DNA of 64,000 bases from a virus, in IMG/VR virus record IMGVR_UViG_3300024306_000021, positions 37,650 through 101,649 of that record. The stretch is one strand, 5' to 3'. The notes under the pieces are model-generated. The model saw nothing but the letters and a program-made list of their open reading frames with translations. It had not been told where the DNA came from and made no database searches. Below are positions 45,172 through 53,873 of the stretch, piece by piece (the first letter of the stretch is position 1; each line of letters starts with the position of its first letter). Made by a program: the position numbers and the translations under genes.

Positions 45172-45723
45172 ATGGTAAAATATGTAGGTAACTGTTCCGA
45201 GATAATAGATTGGAACAAAGTCATAGAAGATCTAGCCAACCAAGAACCTGCTTATGTAGGTCCTAAGCATGACGTAGGACACGCTGTTCCTGGTGTAGAA
45301 GAAGTAGCAGGCCAACTAAGGAATGCTGGATACAAGATGGCTCACGAGGGAGGCAATGCTAGATGGGATATGTATCTTCCGGGAGTAAATTTTAGTCGAG
45401 ACATCGTCGAGAAATTTATAGATTTTGTAGGCCTTGACGGTTATACTAACTGTTGGATCAGTAGAGTAAAACCCGGTGATGTAGCTCCGTGGCATTGGGA
45501 TATCACTGATGACGAGGAAACATTAATAAAAGAAGGAAGAGGAATGGATAGATTCCATTGCCATATTTCACCTCCTACTCATGGTCATATATTCATAGTA
45601 GAAGATGAATGTCTATATCTCAGAAGGCAAGGAGATGTATTTCGCTGGCCTGAAAGAAGATCATGGCATGCTGGTGCCAACTGTGGGCTGACACCGAAAT
45701 ATACTTTTAATCTTTGGCACTAA
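45172..45723 (+). CDS. 2OG-Fe(II) oxygenase-like protein
   Basis: A 183-residue protein. CWISRVKPGDVAPWHWDITD gives an HxD pair, then FHCHISPPTHGHIFIVEDEC and RRSWHAGANCG supply the distal His region. This fits the Asp/Asn hydroxylase-like oxygenases. It is the third gene of the plus-strand operon and converges on the kinase-fold-like gene, overlapping it by 17 bases. Confidence 0.78.
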   Translation: MVKYVGNCSEIIDWNKVIEDLANQEPAYVGPKHDVGHAVPGVEEVAGQLRNAGYKMAHEGGNARWDMYLPGVNFSRDIVEKFIDFVGLDGYTNCWISRVKPGDVAPWHWDITDDEETLIKEGRGMDRFHCHISPPTHGHIFIVEDECLYLRRQGDVFRWPERRSWHAGANCGLTPKYTFNLWH

Positions 45724-46384
45724 AAATAGCATCATAAACAGCCTGTAGATTATCAGGCCATTTAGAATATTTTAACAATCCAGATTTAAAAATAGTTTCT
45801 ACGTTAACTTGATCATCTTCTAATGCTTCGTCAAATCTAGAATTATCACTTACTAGATCTTTGATATCTTCATAAGGTATCTTGACATCAGTTTTATAAA
45901 CGCAGCTATAAAAATCAAAAGTTCTTAGATTTCCGATTCCATCATAATAATAACTATGTGGATACACTGTTGGTTTAATGATTCCAGCATCGTTATACTG
46001 TTGGGTGATCACACGAAGTATATCTCGTCTCCAAGTAGGATGTCTATTTTCTAGATCTCTACTACCATAGATAACATCGTTGACGGTACCGCCATACCAT
46101 TTAAAAAATATCTTATGATCGGCGATATCTACAAGTTCGGGTGCCCACTGATAGTATCTCACGTGGTTGACGAATTCAACTTCACGTTGCCACATAAGTT
46201 CGACAAACTCTTCTCTATAGCATAGCCTGTCTTGTGATAGCTGGTATTGGCTAGGGTAGTTGTAGTCCATACAGAAAGTCTTTCCATCGGGGCTGACTAA
46301 CGGAGTATAGCACATCTGTGTGGTTATTGAACCACCTTCTTTTTCGGCTTGTTTGTAATAGGGTTTCCAATTATTAGTGTTCAT
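45707..46384 (-). CDS. Kinase-fold-like phage protein, copy B
   Basis: A 225-residue paralogue of the protein at 41204-41887. PTVYPHSYYYDGIGNLRTFDFY keeps a D-F that could be the metal Asp of the kinase fold, and EFVELMWQREVEFVNH matches the shared helix. The ATG lies four bases after TATAAATA (46389-46396) with no ribosome site. Confidence 0.65.
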   Translation of the reverse strand: MNTNNWKPYYKQAEKEGGSITTQMCYTPLVSPDGKTFCMDYNYPSQYQLSQDRLCYREEFVELMWQREVEFVNHVRYYQWAPELVDIADHKIFFKWYGGTVNDVIYGSRDLENRHPTWRRDILRVITQQYNDAGIIKPTVYPHSYYYDGIGNLRTFDFYSCVYKTDVKIPYEDIKDLVSDNSRFDEALEDDQVNVETIFKSGLLKYSKWPDNLQAVYDAIFSAKD

Positions 46385-46388
46385 GAAC

Positions 46389-46396
46389 TATTTATA
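46389..46396 (-). promoter_or_regulatory. Late promoter TATAAATA
   Basis: A perfect box ending four bases before the ATG at 46384, again predicting a leaderless message. Confidence 0.7.
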
Positions 46397-46409
46397 GGAT
46401 AACTACAGA

Positions 46410-47801
46410 GTGAAAGATAAAATCCAAAATTATATAAAGTTAGTTGAAGAGCGCACAGGTACTCCTACTTTTTGTGCGTTGCCATGGATACACATAGCCA
46501 CAAGACCAAACGGTGATGCTAGACTCTGCTGTGTCACTAACGCATCAGGCGCGGCCACAGGTGATCATACAGTAGGGTTGGTAAAGAAAGAAAACGGACA
46601 GCCAGCTAACTTTGGTCGAGAGCTTCCTTTAGATGCGCTGAACAACGAATATATGTGTAGTGTTCGTAAGACCATGCTAGAAGGAAAAATTCCAGCAAGT
46701 TGTACCAAATGTTTCGAAGAGGAATCTAATGGTGTAGTTAGCAAAAGATTATGGGAACTGTACGAATGGAATAAAGAAGGATTGGATTTTAATGACCTTA
46801 TAGATAATACAGATCCTGATGGTAAAATTCCTCCAGTGATCAGATATCTAGATCTAAGATTAGGACATACTTGTAATTTGAAATGTGTAATGTGTAGTCC
46901 TCATGACAGTAGTCGTTGGGTACAGGATTATGACAAATTGGTCAATATGACTAGTAGCAAGACAGTGTTACATCAAATCAACTGGGATCGTAAAGAGTTT
47001 AATAACTATTGGTACGAAAGACCTGAGTTGTGGGAACAGATATTTGATCAGATACCCAACATACGACACTTATATTTTGCCGGCGGCGAGCCCTTGATGA
47101 TTAAGGAACATCGTAAGTTCTTGGATGAAATCATAGCAAGAGGTTATGCTGATAAAATAACATTAAGATACAACTCTAATGGTATACTAGTAGATCAGGA
47201 TATAATAGATGTTTGGTCCAAATTCAAGCAGGTGCGTTTTGCTTTTAGTATTGATGCTGTAGGTGAACGGAATTCGTACATTAGATATCCTACAGCATGG
47301 ACTGATGTAGAACGTAGTCTTAGACTACTAGATAATACACCAGACAATATTCACGTACATATAGCTTGTGCTGTACAGATATTGAACATCAAGCATATCG
47401 CAGATTTTGCCAAATGGAAATTGACACAAAATTTTAAAAAGATCAATAAATTTAAATTAGATGAATATGAAGCAGGCGGCGGAATAATCAATCTACATCT
47501 GTTATACATACCTACATATCTTAGCGCACGGATATTACCAGAGAATGAAAAACAAGAAGTGCGTAATAGTTTTGAAGAATTAAAAACTTGGTTATGGGAT
47601 AACTATAGGCAGGATGATGACTTTTGGAATATCAATCCCTATGGGTGGAAACGTTGGGAAGCTATATTAAAATTTGTTACAGCAGAAGACCATACGCATT
47701 TGTTACCTGACTTTCGAGAATATATAAAAAATCTAGATAGAATAAGACAAACTGAATTTTTATCTATATTTCCGGAGTTACAATCTCTGTGGAGCCTGTG
47801 A
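46410..47801 (+). CDS. Radical SAM protein with N-terminal twitch/SPASM-like domain
   Basis: The 463-residue protein starts at a GTG. Residues 20-110 hold Cys22 (FCALPWIHI), Cys40-Cys41 (DARLCC), Cys98 and Cys101 (SCTKCFEEE), an auxiliary cluster domain placed before the core. The radical SAM motif is Cys155, Cys159, Cys162 (TCNLKCVMC), followed by FAGGEPLM. This layout, SPASM-like first and radical SAM second, is shared with 50332-51597. Such enzymes modify peptides or sugars; the substrate is unknown. It faces the SGNH-radical SAM genes convergently. Confidence 0.9.
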   Translation: MKDKIQNYIKLVEERTGTPTFCALPWIHIATRPNGDARLCCVTNASGAATGDHTVGLVKKENGQPANFGRELPLDALNNEYMCSVRKTMLEGKIPASCTKCFEEESNGVVSKRLWELYEWNKEGLDFNDLIDNTDPDGKIPPVIRYLDLRLGHTCNLKCVMCSPHDSSRWVQDYDKLVNMTSSKTVLHQINWDRKEFNNYWYERPELWEQIFDQIPNIRHLYFAGGEPLMIKEHRKFLDEIIARGYADKITLRYNSNGILVDQDIIDVWSKFKQVRFAFSIDAVGERNSYIRYPTAWTDVERSLRLLDNTPDNIHVHIACAVQILNIKHIADFAKWKLTQNFKKINKFKLDEYEAGGGIINLHLLYIPTYLSARILPENEKQEVRNSFEELKTWLWDNYRQDDDFWNINPYGWKRWEAILKFVTAEDHTHLLPDFREYIKNLDRIRQTEFLSIFPELQSLWSL

Positions 47802-48545
47802 TAAACTATCTGGGATAGTTTTATTTTCTAATTTATTATCCGGCCATAATTTGTCTAGGTATTTGACAAATTCTTCGGGCGTGGGATGTGGATCATTATT
47901 TTCTCTTTTTAGAACATACATAGAGGAAAAACATTCTAATATAGTTTTTTCTATACTTGTATAAACGTCTATATAAGATTCTACTACATCTGGGTGTTCT
48001 ATACTCTTACCAATGTGTTTATTCACTCGAAGATCGATCCAAGCTGACAGCAGCATTTCCGTTCTTATCATATCCGGTGCTGAAAAAGCAAATGGTAAGT
48101 CAGTTGTAAGATACACTAAAGGATACATAGCCAAATGTGCGTAATCACATTTTTTATGTTCTAAGAAAGTCTGTATCGACTTAATGTAAGCTAAGTCTCG
48201 TATTAGGTGAGCTCTAGTGTCTATGGCATATTTTCTCGATTCGGAGTCTGTGAGTTCAGATATAGTTTGGCTGATCCAACGCTTATCAAAATATCTATCT
48301 TCTCTCCCTAACTGGGACCACATTATTATCACTAGATCGTCTGGACCAAAGTTGTGCTTGGCGTCTGCTTCTAATACCGCATTAAAGATATAATGATTGC
48401 CTACTCCCTGTCTACCCCAGTTTTCGTAGTAAGGAATATTCTGTCCTATAATATCTGCCCATGTAGCCCATTTGTATCTGGTAAAGCTACAGCCGAACGC
48501 AAAAAATCTTTTGTACTTTGTCGGATCTAAATTTTTAATTTTCAT
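47778..48545 (-). CDS. SGNH/GDSL-like phage protein
   Basis: A 255-residue protein. RFFAFGCSFTRYKWATWADI places a Ser after Gly-Cys like the GDSL nucleophile; YYENWGRQGVGNHYIF and LVIIMWSQLGREDRYF correspond to blocks II and III; NDPHPTPEEF gives the D-x-x-H of block V. The start at 48545 overlaps the stop of the radical SAM gene upstream. It is likely an esterase or transferase acting with the neighbouring radical SAM proteins. Confidence 0.75.
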   Translation of the reverse strand: MKIKNLDPTKYKRFFAFGCSFTRYKWATWADIIGQNIPYYENWGRQGVGNHYIFNAVLEADAKHNFGPDDLVIIMWSQLGREDRYFDKRWISQTISELTDSESRKYAIDTRAHLIRDLAYIKSIQTFLEHKKCDYAHLAMYPLVYLTTDLPFAFSAPDMIRTEMLLSAWIDLRVNKHIGKSIEHPDVVESYIDVYTSIEKTILECFSSMYVLKRENNDPHPTPEEFVKYLDKLWPDNKLENKTIPDSLSQAPQRL

Positions 48546-49437
48546 TCTTGCTAATAGGTATGTCGGCAGCGCAGGTACAGAAATCACGAGTACATATAAT
48601 CGGTTCTCTAGGTACTGTAAAAGTATCTTTGTATATATTACCTAGACTACCTCCAACTCTACAAGTTGCTCGGTGTACTTCGCCGTCCCAATTTATCATG
48701 AGACTTTCTATACCTGCTTGACATGACCATCCTTTAAATTTATTTAAGTGTAGCTTTATGACATCATTGGCGTGAAGTATTTCTGTTTGATCATCATTTC
48801 GAATTATTGTATTCGGGGACACTGTTGATTGTTTGCTTAATATCCATTGGAGATCTTTTCCATCGTAGCGCATGTCGTCAAACACATTATGGTCACCTTC
48901 AGTCCAGCGTATGCGTCTTATAGCATATTTGATATCTTTATCGTCTAAGAATTCTACAGCTTTCTTCACATCGTCCATATAGTCGTGGTGGGCCATAACA
49001 TTGACAAAGTATTGTAATTTACTTGAATGTTTGATTTCATATATGGTATTCAACACACGGCGCCAGTCATGCTCGAAATGTAAACTGATAACAAGATGTT
49101 GATAAAATTCCGAATTGTCAATATACCACTGAGCAGCTCGAGTACCGTTAGTGGTCACGCTGAGCCAAAAAACTCCTTTGCGTTTAGTATATTCAAAAAG
49201 ATCTTCTATGTCAGGATGTACGCAAGGTTCTCCGCCAGTAAGACTTAATCGTAGCGGACGCCCAATCTCTGATAATTTATCCACGGTCTTTTCTAGTACA
49301 TCAATAGATGTATGCGGACTCCAATTGTCATGTATACTGTCAGGACAATATGAACAATCATAGTTACAGCGTTTACCTATGTTCCATTCTACTTTTAATT
49401 GATCCTGGTGTGGCCAGCGACTAGTTATTGATTTCAT
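48535..49437 (-). CDS. Radical SAM protein
   Basis: A 300-residue protein with Cys24, Cys28 and Cys31 (GKRCNYDCSYC) and LSLTGGEPCVHPD. Extra cysteines near the end (CQAGIESLMINWDGEVHRA, then CRVGG and CTRDFCTC) could bind a second cluster in a short SPASM-like domain. It resembles the protein at 55970-56941 in layout. Substrate unknown. The four-base overlap with its upstream neighbour suggests shared expression. Confidence 0.9.
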   Translation of the reverse strand: MKSITSRWPHQDQLKVEWNIGKRCNYDCSYCPDSIHDNWSPHTSIDVLEKTVDKLSEIGRPLRLSLTGGEPCVHPDIEDLFEYTKRKGVFWLSVTTNGTRAAQWYIDNSEFYQHLVISLHFEHDWRRVLNTIYEIKHSSKLQYFVNVMAHHDYMDDVKKAVEFLDDKDIKYAIRRIRWTEGDHNVFDDMRYDGKDLQWILSKQSTVSPNTIIRNDDQTEILHANDVIKLHLNKFKGWSCQAGIESLMINWDGEVHRATCRVGGSLGNIYKDTFTVPREPIICTRDFCTCAADIPISKNEN

Positions 49438-50339
49438 GTTGTATGTTTAACTAATGTATCATAGAACATAGTAGAATTAAAAAATTCTAACTTAGAAATG
49501 CTATTGGCTTTTGAAAGTATATCTTTGTTCCATTTTTGTTTTATATTATGATTAGGCATATACCATACTAATGGATTCTTTTCATAATCTAAAAATGCTT
49601 CAGTGACGATTACCTTTCCTAATAGATATCTTCCTAATGATAATTTATTTAGATTGTCTATAGGTATATTCATAAAACTGTCGTTTTTCATATACCATTT
49701 GTAAAATTGATTTTCTATTAATTTTTCATAAGGTGCTTGAGTTTGAAAACTCATGACTGTTTCTGTACCTATACTATCTTGTACAGCTAGATCGTTTCCG
49801 TTATCATTATCTAATGCTATGTCTGCCCAGTCTTTGCCTATAGTTTCGTATCCTAGATACAGTGTTCCCCAGTTACTAAATTCTGTTGATAAAAATAATT
49901 TATGATAGGGTTTTATAAGAACTGAAGGCTTTATCTGACCGCAATAAAATTTTATCTGCGAATTCCAATCTATAATTAAATTATTTTCTATCTTATGTAT
50001 TAATTTATTAACAGTATCCCAATCTGGATTATCTTTATTTTCTACGAAACGATTGTGTAAATCGTTAAGCAACTCTCTACTAGGCCTGTTATCAATTTTG
50101 TCAAACCCCAATCGCAAATGGTAGTTGTTTAATTGATCTACATAATTTGCTAGTTCTTGATTAGCGAATTCAGAATCTATTGATAGATTTTCGACTAGAA
50201 TGTTTTGCCAATAATCTTGCCAGCAATGTTGTACAGGATTATCAAACAGATGGTAGTATAAATCTATTCCGTTGTCTAGTGTTATTCTCAGAGTGTTGTT
50301 ACCAAACCCATTACGGAATAAATTTTCTATCTCAGACAT
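49434..50339 (-). CDS. Unknown phage protein linked to radical SAM genes
   Basis: A 301-residue Asn- and Tyr-rich protein with no motif I recognise. The start at 50339 (MSEIENLFRNGFGNN) is chosen because its ATG overlaps the stop of the upstream radical SAM gene; the longer frame runs into that gene. DNGIDLYYHLFDNPVQHCWQ near the start and LYLGYETIGKDWADIALDND in the middle are distinctive. It sits between two radical SAM genes with four-base overlaps, so it may be their substrate-binding partner. Confidence 0.7.
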   Translation of the reverse strand: MSEIENLFRNGFGNNTLRITLDNGIDLYYHLFDNPVQHCWQDYWQNILVENLSIDSEFANQELANYVDQLNNYHLRLGFDKIDNRPSRELLNDLHNRFVENKDNPDWDTVNKLIHKIENNLIIDWNSQIKFYCGQIKPSVLIKPYHKLFLSTEFSNWGTLYLGYETIGKDWADIALDNDNGNDLAVQDSIGTETVMSFQTQAPYEKLIENQFYKWYMKNDSFMNIPIDNLNKLSLGRYLLGKVIVTEAFLDYEKNPLVWYMPNHNIKQKWNKDILSKANSISKLEFFNSTMFYDTLVKHTT

Positions 50340-51597
50340 AGGGTAGGAAATCCTCGTTAACTTCTTCAAATTTCTTTTGATTTCTACTAGTATCTAATCT
50401 ATGATTAAACTCCACACAGTCCTTCCACATATGACTTAGATCCTTAGCATACATATAACTTATTATTCCGTTGATCTGGTTAATTGTTAAATCTTTTAAA
50501 ATAGGATATTGCTGTACCATTTTAAAACCTGGTACTTTATCTCTCATATCCATCAATCTTTCTGCTGCTATTTTTTTCAACGGTTCAGGAAGTACCTGTG
50601 CTGATAAAAGATTAGGATGGTTGACAAAATTATTCCAATAAACAACTCCTAGATCGTCGAGTAAAAATTCTATCATCTGATCTATTTTCATCACGTTACC
50701 GACCTGTACTGCTGCTGAGCATACGATGCGTTTGATATTAGGCATCATCTGTATACGTTTAATATTATCAAGTACAAGTTGCCACTCGCTATTACCACGG
50801 ATATAATTGTAGACATCTCCGATGCCGTCCATGCTTATAGATACCATCACTGATTTAAAATTTGGCCAATAATCATATATGTTTCCGCTCTTGATTCCTA
50901 GAGTAGTACCGTTGGTAGCGTATTTCAAAGTGATATTTTTGCCGTAGGGTTTTAGCATTGACAGTATTTTATAGTGTTCAGGATCCATCAATGGTTCGCC
51001 GCCCGCAAACTCTACACGATCAAAGTAAGGTATATTCTTTTCAAAGCTGTTCCACCAGTTAGGATTGTCTTCGTAGAAGTTAAGATATGGTTTTCTTTTA
51101 AGGTTATTTTTTTCTATAAAATTGATCATAAAGTTGCCTTCTTTTTTATAGAATTCTTCTACTTGGTCCCAATCGTTCCAACTTGTACTATCCATAGGAT
51201 GGCACATGCGACATTTTAGATTACAGAGATTATTCAGCTTAATCTCCATGCTTGGAATCTTAAAAGGCATCTTGTGATCGTCGTCAAGCTCATCTAGAGC
51301 ATTAGGATATAACAAAGATCTTGTTTCAGGAATTCTTCCTGAAATATGTCTAAGCCTCATGCTTTCAACTCCGCTGTCTTCGTCTAACTTACATGAAGCA
51401 CATTCGCTAGGCCATTCTCCGTTTAAGACCTTTCTACGTATTTCACGCATCTTATCGTTGTTCCATATTTCTTCTAGAGAATTATCTTTGATATTTCCTA
51501 TAGGATGACTACGGCAACAGACCAATATAGAGCCGTCTGTACTAGTTGCTAATCCAGTAAATGGATGTAGACAAAATGTTTTACTTTGATTGTTCAA
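50332..51597 (-). CDS. Radical SAM protein with N-terminal twitch/SPASM-like domain
   Basis: A 421-residue protein in the same layout as 46410-47801. An auxiliary-cluster domain comes first (FCLHPFTGLATSTDG, LVCC, ECASC), then Cys125, Cys129 and Cys132 (LCNLKCRMC) and FAGGEPLMD. The likely start is a TTG at 51597 inside the stop of the QueC-like gene; an ATG 27 codons earlier would add residues coded in the overlap. It is coupled to the QueC-like enzyme upstream and the unknown protein downstream. Confidence 0.87.
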   Translation of the reverse strand: MNNQSKTFCLHPFTGLATSTDGSILVCCRSHPIGNIKDNSLEEIWNNDKMREIRRKVLNGEWPSECASCKLDEDSGVESMRLRHISGRIPETRSLLYPNALDELDDDHKMPFKIPSMEIKLNNLCNLKCRMCHPMDSTSWNDWDQVEEFYKKEGNFMINFIEKNNLKRKPYLNFYEDNPNWWNSFEKNIPYFDRVEFAGGEPLMDPEHYKILSMLKPYGKNITLKYATNGTTLGIKSGNIYDYWPNFKSVMVSISMDGIGDVYNYIRGNSEWQLVLDNIKRIQMMPNIKRIVCSAAVQVGNVMKIDQMIEFLLDDLGVVYWNNFVNHPNLLSAQVLPEPLKKIAAERLMDMRDKVPGFKMVQQYPILKDLTINQINGIISYMYAKDLSHMWKDCVEFNHRLDTSRNQKKFEEVNEDFLPYV

Positions 51598-52321
51598 TGG
51601 CCCACTCCCGTTCTTTACACCAGAAACACTTACCGCACGTTGGTACAGTATCTCCTGATATATAATTTTTATAATCAATTCCTTCGAACTCGCCTTCGCA
51701 GCTACGTGTGAGATCGAACAGATCCATAATACCTAATTTTCTATACTGTTTTACTACCCAAGATTTTTCTGTAAATCTAAAAGGATGTAATGCCCAACGA
51801 CCCATGTGTTCCATCATTTCTAGATGTTTATTTGATTCGTTGGGTTCTATATCTCTTTCCTTCATACCTCCTAGATCTATTCCTCTAGGATTACGGGTAA
51901 CTCCGTTGTAATAGGCATCAACATTTTCTTTATGGCATATGTATTCAGAGAACGCACGTATCTGAGCATTGTCGCCACTGACATATTTTCCATATTCATC
52001 TTTTACAATAGCACCTATGTTTCCATATTCTATATCCGGTGCTATAAAATTTACATGTCTTTTAGAAAACACAACATTAGGAAAACGCTTGTTTAATTCT
52101 ACATGTATGACTCTAGCATCGCTTTCTTGCCACGGTCTAGTTTTCCACATACGTACATGACTGATATGATGTACTATAGTTTGTGCTTTGTATTTTTCTA
52201 TAAGATCGCATACTAGATAGGATAATAGAGTGCTGTCTGCACCACCACTGATGCTAACAGCTATATTTTTCCAAGTTGGATCATAAGGTAATAAGACTCC
52301 GTCGATATTATGTATTATCAT
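51581..52321 (-). CDS. QueC-like PP-loop ATPase
   Basis: QueC makes 7-cyano-7-deazaguanine; relatives adenylate and amidate other acids. The 246-residue protein has the PP-loop SISGGADSTLL (residues 23-33) and a QueC-type zinc site: Cys208, Cys229, Cys232 and Cys235 (SCEGEF..., CGKCFWCKERE). The body (RWALHPFRFTEKSWVVKQYR) differs from standard QueC, and phage members near radical SAM genes may use other substrates. It overlaps the PLP-enzyme gene upstream by 14 bases. Confidence 0.8.
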   Translation of the reverse strand: MIIHNIDGVLLPYDPTWKNIAVSISGGADSTLLSYLVCDLIEKYKAQTIVHHISHVRMWKTRPWQESDARVIHVELNKRFPNVVFSKRHVNFIAPDIEYGNIGAIVKDEYGKYVSGDNAQIRAFSEYICHKENVDAYYNGVTRNPRGIDLGGMKERDIEPNESNKHLEMMEHMGRWALHPFRFTEKSWVVKQYRKLGIMDLFDLTRSCEGEFEGIDYKNYISGDTVPTCGKCFWCKEREWAIEQSK

Positions 52322-53201
52322 TATTGTTTTCCAAAAATCTTATCAGTGGGCTTACACCCACTGGTCGTCCATCTTTCAAAGCCAAGTGTATGGCCTTAGT
52401 GGGCTCTAAACCGAAGTCGTTACATACTCTTTGATAACGCTCTCCGTGTGTGTTCCAGAGATAGTCTGGCTGTAAGTTTTTTATGAAATGTGATCCTATC
52501 ATCACAGGTGCTTTATTGACCATAGCAAAGTCATTCATGATAGATATGCTATCTTGATTATCAAATCTATTCCAACGAAGTGCTACCCGGTTCCACCCGA
52601 GACCAAGACCTTTGCTAAGGCTGATGCCAACGGATCTAATAACTTTATTGCTAAAATCAAAATTAATATCACGGCAGCAACCGATCCAAGCGCCATCGAT
52701 GTGTACTTCAATTTTTTTAATTTTACACTCATGTAAAATTTCCTCCATGTCAAAGTGTGGCGCTCCTATTTGAGGAAACGGCATAGCTATGATCAACGGC
52801 AACCCTGGTATCAGACCTCCTACATCTTTGATATATGCTATATTCAATCTTTCATGGTATTTGTAATCTCCACGTAACACCTGTAACGCACCAGTCATAT
52901 AGATGTCGTCGATAAACTGTGTACAGCCAGAGCATATGTCTACTCTGGCAAACGTGTCCAACCCAGTCAAATGGTTTAATGAAGATTTCAAAAACCAATC
53001 AGTCGTTTCGTCTTTGAACTTTTGAAATATGGAATCACTAAAATCTCTATCTATACGTCCGCTCAACACTTCTAAAATAAGAGCGTCGATACGATTGTCA
53101 GACAACGGCTGTGGCCTATCTATTTCTAGATACCTTTCGTCATACTGCTCTGCTACTTTTAAGCGATCCATGAAACTATTTACATCATTAAAGTAGCACA
53201 T
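52308..53201 (-). CDS. PLP-dependent fold-type-I enzyme
   Basis: A 297-residue protein. VHIDGAWIGCC provides the Asp that contacts the pyridine N (Asp169) and GISLSKGLGLGWNRVALRW the Schiff-base Lys (Lys197). ICSGCTQFIDDIYM fits the cofactor phosphate loop. It resembles aminotransferases or decarboxylases but lacks a long C-terminal domain. The start at 53201 is chosen because the upstream 25 codons overlap the divergent gene. It starts the operon PLP enzyme, QueC-like, radical SAM, unknown, radical SAM, SGNH. Confidence 0.78.
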   Translation of the reverse strand: MCYFNDVNSFMDRLKVAEQYDERYLEIDRPQPLSDNRIDALILEVLSGRIDRDFSDSIFQKFKDETTDWFLKSSLNHLTGLDTFARVDICSGCTQFIDDIYMTGALQVLRGDYKYHERLNIAYIKDVGGLIPGLPLIIAMPFPQIGAPHFDMEEILHECKIKKIEVHIDGAWIGCCRDINFDFSNKVIRSVGISLSKGLGLGWNRVALRWNRFDNQDSISIMNDFAMVNKAPVMIGSHFIKNLQPDYLWNTHGERYQRVCNDFGLEPTKAIHLALKDGRPVGVSPLIRFLENNNDNT

Positions 53202-53206
53202 AAATA
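53199..53206 (+). promoter_or_regulatory. Late promoter CATAAATA
   Basis: Plus-strand box ending four bases before the ATG at 53211, with no ribosome site. It overlaps the start codon of the divergent PLP-enzyme gene. Confidence 0.55.
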
Positions 53207-53210
53207 TTTC

Positions 53211-53873
53211 ATGATTACCAAATATCCAAAAAACGTTGATATTGGACCTATAGTAGAGCAGGTCAACAATCTTCATTTTGAAAAAAGATTACAACTAAAC
53301 GAAACAACTGGAAATATCTTAAACGGACCATATACCGTCAAACAGGAATATAAAGGCACACCTTTGGGAGATCTATTAGAGTCATTAGACAACATAGGTG
53401 AAGCACGTCTACTCAAATTAAAATCGGCAGAAAGTTACACAGCTCATTGTGATCCAGACGACAGGATACATTTAGCTATCACTACTAACCTACACTGCTA
53501 TCTCATAGACCTTGACGAACAGAAACTGTATCACATACCTGTAGATGGTCAGTTATGGTATATGGACACCAGCCATACTCATGTGGCAGCAAACTACGGT
53601 GGCAGAGATCGTATACATCTAAACATACGTGTCCCCTTGCCAGCTGTAAAAGAACCTTATCATAGGTTAAGCATAGAACCTAATGATTTTGATTGGAAGC
53701 AAGAAGCATACACTGTGGTGATGAAATTTTTTAATAAAGCCATCAAAGAAAATATCATACAGGGGTTTGAGAAAGTAAATGAGCGAGAAGCATTAATAAA
53801 CTGCGATCTAAAAGTTTTAGATCCTTATGTAGCAGAATTGAGAGCAAAAGGTTTTAGAGTTTTTATATCATGA
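53211..53873 (+). CDS. Aspartyl/asparaginyl hydroxylase-like 2OG oxygenase
   Basis: A 220-residue protein with AESYTAHCDPDDRIHLAITT (HxD metal pair), WYMDTSHTHVAANYGGRDR (distal His) and RIHLNIRVPL (2OG Arg), the order of PF05118-like oxygenases. It overlaps the following radical SAM gene by four bases (ATGA), the only direct oxygenase-radical SAM coupling here, so the two may act in sequence on one substrate. Confidence 0.83.
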   Translation: MITKYPKNVDIGPIVEQVNNLHFEKRLQLNETTGNILNGPYTVKQEYKGTPLGDLLESLDNIGEARLLKLKSAESYTAHCDPDDRIHLAITTNLHCYLIDLDEQKLYHIPVDGQLWYMDTSHTHVAANYGGRDRIHLNIRVPLPAVKEPYHRLSIEPNDFDWKQEAYTVVMKFFNKAIKENIIQGFEKVNEREALINCDLKVLDPYVAELRAKGFRVFIS

